Source: Tausonia pullulans | Taxonomy: Eukaryota > Basidiomycota > Tremellomycetes > Cystofilobasidiales > Mrakiaceae | Direction: 5' to 3' | NCBI GenBank assembly: GCA_951802195.1 | Contig: OX637632.1 | Coordinates: 372,001 to 436,000, forward strand | DNA: 64,000 bases | Shown here: positions 54,782 through 64,000 of the stretch, piece after piece | How the letters are laid out: the number at the start of each line of letters is the position of its first letter | How positions within the stretch are numbered: the stretch's first letter is position 1 | Notes under the pieces: model-generated | The model's database searches: none | Seen by the model: only the letters and a program-made list of their open reading frames with translations | What the model was told of the DNA's origin: nothing | Position numbers and translations under genes: made by a program

Positions 54782-57700
54782 ATGTCGGCTCCCGCCGCCA
54801 AACCGCGGACCAAGTCCCTTCCCGGGACCCCCCGCCCCGCAAGATCCAGCAGCGACAACCGCGACCGGGAAGACAATCAGCCCAGCACGCCCTCGGACGA
54901 GCCCCACTCCGGGTGGAACTGGCACGCAGAGGGCTCACCCAGCCTCCAGGTATCAGACGCAGCTCATGGGTGAGCCTTTTTTTTCAAAAGGTTTCCCGAT
55001 GAATGGCTGGCAGGATGAAGGAGACCGCTCGCTCGGGTGACTGACCTCTTCTACTCTTCCTTCTCCCTGTTTTATCTCTTCCCTCTCTCCCTTTCTCGCT
55101 CCGGCCTCAGCGAGGGCTCTAGCATCATCGAAGAGAGTGACGTCGAGCTCGAAGACAGTCCAACGACTTCCTCCGTTTGCCCAGGTTCCACGCCGCCAGA
55201 CTCGCAGCGCCGCCGTCGCCGCATTAGCTCCGCCAGCGTTGGCCAGACTTCCTCTCCCTCTCCTACACACACCCAGCAGGAGCAGCAGCAACAGACGCAG
55301 ATGCTCTTCAAAGAGGGAGATCACAAAAGCGACAATGTCGTGCCCAGGCAGGAAGAGTCGTCGCCCTTCGACCCAGGCCTCTTCGACTGGTCGGAGGAGA
55401 CAGCGCCGCCTGCCCCTCTCCTCCCCGCCCGCCCTCTCTTCCCGACTACGTTCCTGCTTCCCGTGCCTCAAGACGCTCCCCAGTCGCTGGCAAGCTCTCG
55501 CCAGCACCCGCACCGCTATCATCCGGCCCGGATGAACTACGACTTTTGCCTCTTCATCGCCAAGTGGGTGCACCTTAGCCTCCCTTGTCGAGCGTCACTC
55601 AAGCTGCTGACGCATCTGCCATCTCTCATCTCTCTCTTAGCCTCCCGCCCGCCTACCAGGAAGACCACCTCCGCCGCGTCGTCAAAGAACACTTTGCGCC
55701 TTTCGGCCAGATCCAGCTCGTCAAGGTCAAGCGGGAGGACGAGCACCGTCGGTGGGGACGGGGCGATTGCTGGGGCTGGGTCTGGTTTGTAAGTGCCCTT
55801 GCTCCTTCCTCTTGCACATATGCGTACTGATTCTCCCTTTTCGTTCTGTCAGGACAACGAGGCCTCGGCGCTCAAGGCCCTCGAGCAGGCTCCGCTTACC
55901 CCGCTTCTCGGCAGGGTCATCCGCGTCGAGCGAGCCAAGGCCCACCGCTCGCTCCTGCTCGAGCCGACCAAGGGATATCGGCTTGTCCACCGAGGCAACT
56001 CCGGCCGGTGGCTGATAGTCCCGGAGGGCGAGGAGGACAACATGGAATCGGAGGCGCTGGTGCATGGCGACCCTCCTCCCTCAGCAGGGCCGCATGCGTT
56101 TTGCTGATAGCTCTTTTTCTCTCTCTTTTAGGACGTCGAAGAGCTCGTTCACCGCTTCGGAAGGATTGAGGAGATTACGGAGCGCGCGCCACTCGTTGGC
56201 AACTCGGACGTCCAGCCTGGGGAGCCTAGAAGCGTTCACCGCGCGCTCGGGATCGACATCAAGTTTGAGCACGTGAGTTTTGGCTTCCCTCCCAATTCCG
56301 CTGGAAACATTCTGACTGGATTTGCGCCCTTAATACGGACGCAGCGCGACGACGGCATCACGGCCCTCAACGTCGGTGGCCCATTCATCTGATTGTCACC
56401 CGCCAGGGACAGCCTTCTTGACGTCTCATCTTCCGTGTATCCTGCAGACCCTCCGAGCCCGCACACCCCAGATCATCATTTCCTGGTGAGCATTACTCCC
56501 TTCATCGATTTACAGGGATCATCACGTTCTGACGAGCGCCGTCGTCTTTCTCCACTCAACAGGAGTCACGATCCGCCCTTCCACTCGGCTTTCCCACCGG
56601 CACGTCTCCAGCCGCTCTCACGAGCTTACCCGTCGTCCGAGCCCTCTCGTCCCTTCGCCCCGCCCGGAGGAGTGGCGACGCGTTCTCCGAGGCCCTTCGA
56701 GGGCGGCGTCAGTGTCCCTGGCTCTCGTGGGGCTGGCGGTGGAGGGGGGGGAGGGCGAAGCGGGCCTCGCGGATCAACCTGGGGTGTACGCGGTCGGGGT
56801 GGTGGCGGAGGCGGCCTAAGACGCGGTGGAGGTCGTGGAGGTGGTCCCAGGCGCATCCCTGGGAGGCCCAATGCCGTAGAGGACGTCGACAAGGCATCTT
56901 CGACGTCTGCTGCTTCTGCTACCGGCGAAGGGTATGAGGTTGGAGATGGATCTGGCGTTGACGTGACTCAGGATGACGAGGCGAAGTGCAACAGCTCCGA
57001 AGAGAGCGACGACTGCTCTGGGAATGAGAAGCATAAGAACAGGGCTCGGGCGCAGCTAGAGGTAGAGTGGCCTGCACTCTCGCCTAATAAGCCCCTGAGG
57101 CTAGTGCCTGGGTGAGATGTTCGTCATTGAGCGCTCTCCTCTACTTCTCGTTGACCCCTTATCACCTTTCCATTATAGCCTCAAGTCCAAGTCAGCCTCG
57201 CCCGCGCCCATCATAACCGACCTTCCCGTCGATCTCGAGGTCGCTTTTCACCCACGCAGCCGATCAACTGAGCCCGCCTCGCCCAGGACACCTCCCAATC
57301 GCTCGCCACTGCATTTTTCAGCCGAGGCCTTCACTGCGCCTCAGCCGGTAACCAAGTTCTCCCGTCAGCCGCCGCCCCAGGTATCCACTCCCAGCTTGAC
57401 AGGCGTCTCCACTAGCGAGGACTATGACACCGGGTCGCTGCCGAGCAAGCGTCGCCCCGATGATGGCAAGATGAGCGCTCCGAGCGCATTTGAGACGCCC
57501 AGTCGCCCTCCAAGGGCTCACCTGGAGGATGCGAACAGGTCGTTGGAGCTCGAAACGACGCCCGCGCTCAGCTTGGCCGGCGGATGGTCTCCCGTCACAC
57601 CCATCGTTGTGCCGACGCCTCCTGCCTCCCTCGCGTTCGCCCCCTCGGCTGTCTCTGCTGCTCGACTCGTTGAAGCTGGGCCCGGGTCTGGAGCTGGGTT

Positions 57701-60157
57701 GACTGGATCAAAGGAGGACGTCCTCGTTGACCCGAATGCCATCTTTGTGGTCAGTCTGATACAGTCACCATCTCGTTCCTCAGACGCTGCTGACCTCCTC
57801 CCTCTTGCTTGCTTTCAGGGAGGACTCGAAAAGAAGGAGGTCGACGAGCGCAACCTCCGGGACAAATTCTCACCCTACGGTGTCATCACAGACCTTCATT
57901 ATGTGCGCTGACCAGCCGCTTCCTTGTCCCCCATTATCCTGGTTCCCTCGGCTGACATCCGTTCTAGGTTCCCAACGCACCAAAGACTCAAACCGGCTTT
58001 GCCTTCATCACGTTCGTCCGCGCGAATTCGTTGGATAGCCCTCGGGTCAGCGCTGCTAACGATCTGTCCTTCCCTCGCTCACTGCAGATACGCATCGGCG
58101 AACAGCGCCCAGGAGGCTGTCAAGAACGAAGTGCGACAGCGCGACTTATCTCGTCGTCGCCTGACCGGATTTCGACTGAGATGCCCTCGGCCTTCCCCCC
58201 TTGTTTCCAGCACGGCTCCCTGTTCTTCGGTAACAAGATCCGCGTTCAGCTGCGCGAGGTTCCGAACGAGCACCTCGGGGTGAGTCGCTCGCCGATCACT
58301 ATCGAGCGTTGGCTCTAGTGATCCTGGCTAATGGGGCCTTTCTTTTGTCCTCAGCAGCACTTTCGTCGGGTCAGTCGGGAATACGGCGCCTTCCTGTCAA
58401 CACCAACGCAGGGCATGTCGTCGCCGGAAACTTCGCCGACTCGCAGCAAGCCGCCTGAGGCGTACCTCACCAAGCGTCCCTCGGTCCCTGGAACGCGAGG
58501 AGATGGAGGAGTGCATCCACCGCCGCTACCTGCCCCTACTGCGCCTCCTTTCCTTCAGCTCCCGCCCCAGATAGCGCTCTCAGGCCACCACCACCAGCAC
58601 CCTATGCTCATGGCCGGCTATCCAATGGGCTGGTACCCGCCGCCCTACTACCCACCGGCCTTCGCCTCGTCTCCACTGCCGCCTCACCTCGTGTCCGAAG
58701 TTGTGAGCGCTCAGCAAACGCCTGGCTCAGCCCACCCACCTGCGGGTCAACCGGGAGGCTTTATTGCTTCGCCGGAGCAGCAGCAACAGCAGATGATGTA
58801 CTATCCGCCCTGGATGTACCACGTGCGTCTTGGGCTTGGCCCTCGATTCCCTTGATTCCCGGAGAGTGAGCACTGACTCAGGCTCTTCCTTCCTTCAGAT
58901 GCCACCCCATTTCTACTCATACCCTCCTACCGGCTATGTCTATTCTCCCGCCTTCGCCCCCTCCACTCGCGAGGACACCTCGGCCCCGGATACCAAGCCG
59001 GACGGCGGAGATTCCCTCTCGAACGCGGTGGCCAAAACCACAACGATGCCGGCGGCGGCAACCATCGAGACTGTGACGTCCTCTTCTACGACCACCACAG
59101 CAGGCGGCAGCCCTTCCTCATCGCCCGTCTCTTATTCAAGCGTGATGCGTTATCCGCGGAGCGCGACCAGGCCTGCCTCGTCGTCGGTCAGGCAAGGGGG
59201 CAATGGTAATGGCAACGGCAACGGCAGCAATGGCGAGCAGCGGCACGGGAAGACCAAGGGGCTGCAGCAGCGAGGCGAGCAGACTGAGCGCGTGAGTCTC
59301 GTCTTTGCCTCTACTTACGCTCTTCTGAGAGAACTCACAACTGAACCTTGCGCAATTTCTTCCAGATTCAGAGACAGGGCCGCACGCCTTCACGTCAGCA
59401 ACAGCAGCACCAGCCCCGCACCATGCCTTCGACTGGCCCCGAGGTCGCAGCTGCGCCTTTCTACATTTCGCAACCGCCGCCCCCTCCTCCTGTTCTCTCC
59501 GCGAGTCAAGCCCAACAGCAGCAGCAAGCGACCTCTCAACTCCCGTATGGCCGGCTCTTTCAGCCGCGGGGCCCGCAGCACGATTACATCGCCGCGGCTC
59601 AGCAGCAGCTGCACGCGTGGAGCTCGGCGGTGGGCGGCGGCACAACCTGGCCTCGCTACGAGCCTCAACAGCCCTCGTTCCCACAGCAGACGGTGGCGGC
59701 GACGACGACGACAGCCGGGCGCATCGATCAGCTCGCTCAACCGCCCTACTACGAGAGTAGTAGTGTAGGGCAGAGTGGCGGCGGCTCGCGCTCGACCCCA
59801 GCGACGCCGCTGCAGCAGCACGCCCAGCAGGGCGCGCAGGGACAGCCGACCCCAAGCCACCTCTCAACTGCTGCGCCATTCTACTACCCGCCACCATCCC
59901 AGCAAAACCAGTACCTCTCAAGCTATGAGCTCGCCCCGCTGGCTCCGCCTCCGCCGCCGCCTGTCTTGCCCTCGGCCCCCGCCATCCCGGCCAGCAGCGG
60001 CGACGGTATCGCGCCTCGCAGGCCCGTTTCTTCGTCGATTGCCCCCGCGGCGGCTGATATACCGTACCCTGGAGGCGGTCAGAGCCTCTTTCAGACGGAC
60101 CCGAGCATGATCGGGCCGCTGTACGGAGGAGACCTAGGCGGCGCGCGTTACTCATAG
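54782..60157 (+). CDS. Large RNA-binding protein with three RRM-like units and an RGG-type stretch
   Basis: Sixteen exons (54782-54969, 55111-55563, 55641-55788, 55853-56059, 56132-56272, 56345-56371, 56448-56485, 56563-57111, 57179-57749, 57819-57902, 57968-58011, 58088-58130, 58211-58279, 58355-58822, 58899-59291, 59366-60157) join in phase to 1,404 residues. RRM1 near 208-300 has RNP2 LFIANL and RNP1 WGWVWF. A degenerate RRM near 325-400 runs from VEELVHRFGRIEEITE to ARTPQIIISW. A glycine/arginine stretch near 455-500 follows (GVRGRGGGGGGLRRGGGRGG). RRM3 near 770-850 has IFVGGL and GFAFITYASANSAQEAV. The last 500 residues are P/Q/Y/S-rich. Likely cytoplasmic or nuclear mRNA regulation; fission-yeast Crp79 and Mug28 also carry three RRMs, but I do not claim orthology. 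The small exons 6 and 7 are the least certain. Confidence 0.78.
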
Positions 60158-60644
60158 CTCGGGTCTAGCTGGGAGGTCGCTTGCTTGCTTGCTCGTCGTT
60201 GTCTCTTTCTTGCTTCGCTTCACCTCTTTCTCTCTTCTTCTCTCCTTGTACACTACATGCCGCCCTCTTTCTTTCATCTTCGATTTCCGTCTCCTCCTTG
60301 CCTTCCTTCCTTCGTTCGTTCGATTCTTCCTCAGCCTCTTGCCAGGACGATCTCCGACACCATTTAACCCCCCCCTCTTTATATTGGCTCGCCCTGTCTG
60401 GAGATCTATAGCCTATATCATCCTATCCCAAGCTCCCTCTCATCTTGCGCCGGTATAACCGGTTCGAGCGTCGCCGCCCAGCTTCCCCCGTTGCTATTTT
60501 CCCCTGCCCCAGCTCTGCTCCAGCTCTTCTTGGTTGCTTGTCATTGCCATGTCTTCCCAAAATGATCATGCACCCCTTTCGATCAATCCGGCACGCATCG
60601 AAGCAAGAATACAAAAAGGATGCATGAACGCAGACACACCTCGC
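60158..60644. other. Intergenic between convergent genes
   Basis: T/C-rich 3' region of the RRM gene. Nothing else seen. Confidence 0.5.
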
Positions 60645-63600
60645 TCAACTCTCCATCGACACTACCCCGTTCGTTGTCGCCGGAATAGCTGCTGTCGTCG
60701 GCGCACCACTCCCCTCCCTGCTTGATGCTCCAACCCGGGTTCCATTCCCCTCGAACCCTTCCGTTCTCGCCGTCCCGTTGGCTAACGAGGCCCCCGATGA
60801 CGAGACTGATGGCGACTCGAAGGGCGTCAGATCGTCATCGACGTCCATTGCTCCGGTTCTCGATGACATCTCTGCTTGGGGTTGCTGCAATGAAGGAGGA
60901 GGCGGCGAATGAGGCGGCGCAGACGACCTGGCGCTGCTCGACCCTACGGGTGTCTGAGCGTCGTCCGAGTACGACGACGAGTCCAACTGCTGCTGGGGCG
61001 CGACGACATTGTCGAGGGTCTTAAGCTGGACGCGCGTCGACCGACGCTCGCCGCGCCATTCGGGAGCCGAGGTGGATGCAGCGGCTCGTCGGGTGCGGGT
61101 GGAGGCGATGCCCGAGCTGGAACGTTCAGAGTTGGAAGAGACGTAGCCGCGGTCGCCCTCGTCGTCGTCGTCGTTGTCAGATGGGTAGTCGTTGATGAAC
61201 TGAGGTAATTAAGAAGGGGGTCAGGTGTCAGGTGTCAGGAGACAAGAGCTTGAGGTGAAGGCTTCAAGGGGGAGGAACGCACGTCTTCGTCGCTAGAAGG
61301 AGAGGACCGAGGGATATGGTCAGCACACAGCGCAACGACTATTGGGCCACAAGGGATCCGACTCACGCCGTGGTTCCTCGCAGGTAGTCGGGCCGCCGCG
61401 TCGATCTTCGGGTTCTCGTCAAGCGAATGTCGGCCTGGGCAGCAAGGACTGCCGCGGCGTGCGCCTTCTTAAGGGCCCTTTCCTGCTTCTGGAAGGAGGT
61501 GGGCGGCGTTGGTAGTAGCCATGGCTTATTAGCAAGGTAATTAGGGTGATGTTGGACAGAACAAGAGTACGCACAGCCATTTCTGCCTCGACTTTCGGGA
61601 GCTGCACCTCCTCAAGGTACTTGGCGATCTCAATTTCTCTCAGTTTGCCCTCGGCATCGGCCTTGCGCGCCGCTCGCTGTTTCTTGGTTGGTGGCTCGCC
61701 GTTGGGGCCTTTGTCCGAGGGGGCTAGAGCCTCCGCGGCCGTGCGAAGGTCGGCGACGAGCGACTGAAGAGCCGGAAGGTCGCTCGTAAGCGGAATAAAG
61801 GGCGAGATCTTTTTGTAGGGGTTCGCCGAGGTGTAGACGCGGGGGGAAGCTGAGCGAGTGAGCGAGAATGATCGTCAGCTAGATGAGACTTGACTGGAGG
61901 AGGTAATCATCAGGAGGGACGGAACGCACAATCAAGGACCCAGTACCGCTTCTTGTTGCGATCCTGGTTCAGTGGATCGATGATGAGCGGGTTGGTCTCC
62001 TTCTTGAAGTCCGTCTGCTTCTGGTGACCGAGCTTGTAGTGAGTCTGGATGTCGTCCCGGACCTTTGGGTTGTATGTGAGCTGCCAGTCGACGAGCTGGC
62101 GAATAAGCTTGAGCTGTGGGTTGTACCACAATGAGGACAACACGATAGAGTCAGTCAGCTTGTCTGACTGACAACTCTCATAGACGAACAACCGAACGCA
62201 CCTTGTCCTTCCACCCCATGTCCCAGAATCGCTTCCCAATGTAATCGTCCGCACCCTTGTCCCTCTCCGAGGGCTCGCCTGAGGCCTGGTCCCGCGTCTC
62301 AGCGTACATCTGACGCAGCGGGTTTAGCGACTGCTTGTACTGGATCTCCTCGGCCAGTGCAAACGGCTCGCGGACGGGGTCCGACGGATGGGCGGGTGCC
62401 TCATGGTACACCGAGAGGCAGGTTTCGACGAGGCAGGCGTCGATGACTGGAGGGAGGGGAAGGAGTAAAATGAGCAGGGGGTCAGAGATCCGGCTGATGA
62501 GGCGTCGATAGAGGAGGAAGTTGATTAACGCACTTCGCGTCAAGTGCTTGGGCATCGATTTGTCGCTGCGCAGTGAAAAGCTGTCAGCTGATTCTTTTCC
62601 TCTGATCTCAAGAGAACAGGAGACAACTCACTCGACCTTGGAAGCAGGTCTGATCTGATTGCAGAACTTTTGGAGCAGGAAGGAGAGGACGTCCGAGTGA
62701 CCATCGACTTTAAGGGCCAATTCGAGGCTGCAAAGGCGAAAAAGAAAGAGGGGACATGGTCAGTCACTGAACCATAGAAGAGGAAAGAGGAGAAGAATGG
62801 TAGGAATGGCAGATTGATGACGGGTAGTCGGAGAGAGGGGCACACGCGACTAAGAACACGGCAACGCGTCGAGCGTACGACCGCCTCCTTCGCGCACATG
62901 TGACAAAGGCCCGCCCGGTCTCCATTACAAAGAGGGAGGGCGTCCAAACGCATCCCTCACATAGTGGATCCAGAGGAGCGAAGCAGTCAAGATACGGACA
63001 TAAAGACGCGTCGATAAAGCATCGATACGTGGTCCAAGGTGCAGCAGGCCGGCGCGCGTGGGAAGGGTTTGAGAGGGGCGAGGACTCGACGAACGCCCAT
63101 CTCGAGCTCTCGTTCACCGCCAGAGTCGTGGATGGGCTCATTGGGACGCTGCAGTCCGTCCGAGCCCAAGTAGGGTGGGCAATAAGACTAGAGATGTCCT
63201 GATTGCAAGTTGCAAGAAACAGGGCCGCTTGACAGGCATGCACACCAGGAAGCAAACACGACCCCATCGAGCCGGAGAGGAAGGCGGAGCCGATGGGATG
63301 CGACATCACCAGTCTGAAAGAGCTCCAAGGAGCATCTCAGAGCAGAATCCTAAGACTAGGCAGCCCAAAACATACGAGTTCGCTCGATGTAGGTCAAGAG
63401 TTGGTCGGGGACCGGAGGAACCCTCATCCCAAATGCGCCCATCGAGGAAGGGTAGCAGAAGAGGCTCCTCCCACCCATTTTCCTCGACGTTCGCCGCTTT
63501 GATGACGCGTGTCAACGGCGAGCGAGAACAGGGGTCCCTACGAGACGATACAGGTAGGTCTTGATTGCCTGTGAGCGCCGACACAAGACGCGTCTCGACA

Positions 63601-64000
63601 CGTCCAGCCTGGAGATGCGCGTCCTCGCTCGAGGGCTGCCGCGCTTGACGCCTGACGAGCGCGACGACCTCGAACGTATCAGGTGAACTCTCAAGAGCCA
63701 CGAGAGCGTGCAAGGACGCGATGTATCGCAATAGGGTTTCGGATCGGATCTTGAGAAGCCCATGAGGAACACTCACTCCATGACAGTGTTGAGACCGCCC
63801 TTTCCGACGATTTGCGGGTAGAATTTGACGATAAAGGCCCAAATGTAGCTGAAAGAAGAGCAAATAATCAGCCAGAGCTGATTAATGACGCGAAAGGCCT
63901 GCCGAGGCTGTAGAGACGGGCGGAGGAAGTTGAAAGTATGCGCTTGAACACTCACGCAGTCTGCCAGTCAAACGCAGGATTGTTAGGGTCATCCTTGGGT
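60645..64000 (-). CDS. DDT/WHIM-like chromatin factor (3' part; 5' end outside window)
   Basis: Ten visible exons right to left: 64000-63956 (partial), 63848-63777, 62727-62632, 62565-62534, 62446-62202, 62113-61930, 61849-61575, 61488-61367, 61292-61283 and 61199-60645, giving 544 residues of the C-terminal part. A DDT-like helical block reads YIWAFIVKFYPQIVGKGG then LELALKVDGHSDVLSFLLQK. Next is LKLIRQLVDWQLTYNPKVRD followed by LNQDRNKKRYWVLD, the WHIM-like signature in which D-R-x3-R-Y-W recurs in chromatin-remodeller partners such as RSF1, CECR2 and ISWI-associated proteins. A basic coiled segment (KKQRAARKADAEGKLREIEI) and a D/S-rich acidic tail follow. It probably helps a nucleosome remodeller in the nucleus; the exact family is uncertain. 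Exon 9 is only 10 nt, and the second intron is 1,049 nt. Confidence 0.6.
62728..63776 (-). other. Very long intron (1,049 nt) in the WHIM-like gene
   Basis: Donor GTGAGT at 63776 and acceptor CAG ending at 62728 join in phase 2, giving TVMDLELALK across the join. Ten times the usual intron length here. I see no extra exon with family likeness inside. Confidence 0.55.

Noticed and set aside
62764-63309. 181-codon minus-strand frame within the long intron
   Set aside because: No family likeness, and no splice join that keeps phase with the flanking exons.
1-64000. CRISPR array, prophage, insertion sequence, LTR or LINE element
   Set aside because: No spaced direct repeats, no terminal repeats, and no transposase, integrase or reverse-transcriptase motifs were seen on either strand.

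Overview
The window is nuclear DNA of a GC-rich, intron-dense fungus. Nearly every gene is broken into exons by short introns of about 50-110 nt. These carry GTGAGT/GTGCGT donors, CTGAC- or CTAAC-like branch points and CAG/TAG acceptors. The gene set includes a complex I subunit, a Crb2/Rad9 adaptor, Elongator, the GPI-anchor enzyme Gpi2 and fungal secreted double-psi-barrel proteins. With up to 17 introns per gene, this points to a basidiomycete. A Pucciniomycotina yeast such as a Microbotryomycetes species is my best guess, but that rests on gene style only. All gene models were built by eye from reading frame, splice signals and family likeness. Exon joins were checked for phase so that each model gives an unbroken reading frame.

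Layout, left to right: the 3' end of GPI2 (1-740); an ankyrin plus CCCH zinc-finger protein (1320-4173); a Crb2/Rad9/53BP1-type checkpoint adaptor with Tudor and BRCT domains (5149-10058); the complex I 51 kDa subunit (10419-12857); the Ash2/Bre2 SPRY subunit of COMPASS (13698-16264). Then come a U1A/U2B'' snRNP protein (16446-18156, minus) and RNA polymerase III subunit Rpc37/RPC5 (18956-20437). From 20.6 to 31.2 kb the content is accessory: two paralogous secreted double-psi beta-barrel proteins in tandem, about 2.7 kb with no assured gene, a 14-helix-type MFS exporter with 17 introns, and the decayed remains of a second such exporter.

From 31.2 kb on the window is dense housekeeping: a mitoribosomal protein mS45/Bot1-like, Rab GDI, Elp4, the rRNA methyltransferase Spb1, a small ACT-domain protein, a DUF7137-like membrane protein, N-acetylglucosamine kinase and a Golgi pH regulator. 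These are followed by Rab geranylgeranyltransferase beta (Bet2), ORC3, a 1,404-residue protein with three RRM-like units, and the 3' part of a DDT/WHIM-like chromatin gene running off the right edge.

The genes do not form an operon or an obvious cluster. Some share processes: GDI and Bet2 both serve the Rab cycle, and Bre2, ORC3, Crb2 and the WHIM protein all act on chromatin or replication. Many neighbours are arranged head to head over 170-400 bp or tail to tail over 120-220 bp, so shared promoters and packed 3' ends are likely. I found no CRISPR array, prophage, retroelement or bacterial-style mobile element, and nothing I can honestly call a new defence or biosynthetic system. The most open questions are the accessory block at 20-31 kb, the unusual introns and microexons, and the multi-RRM protein.
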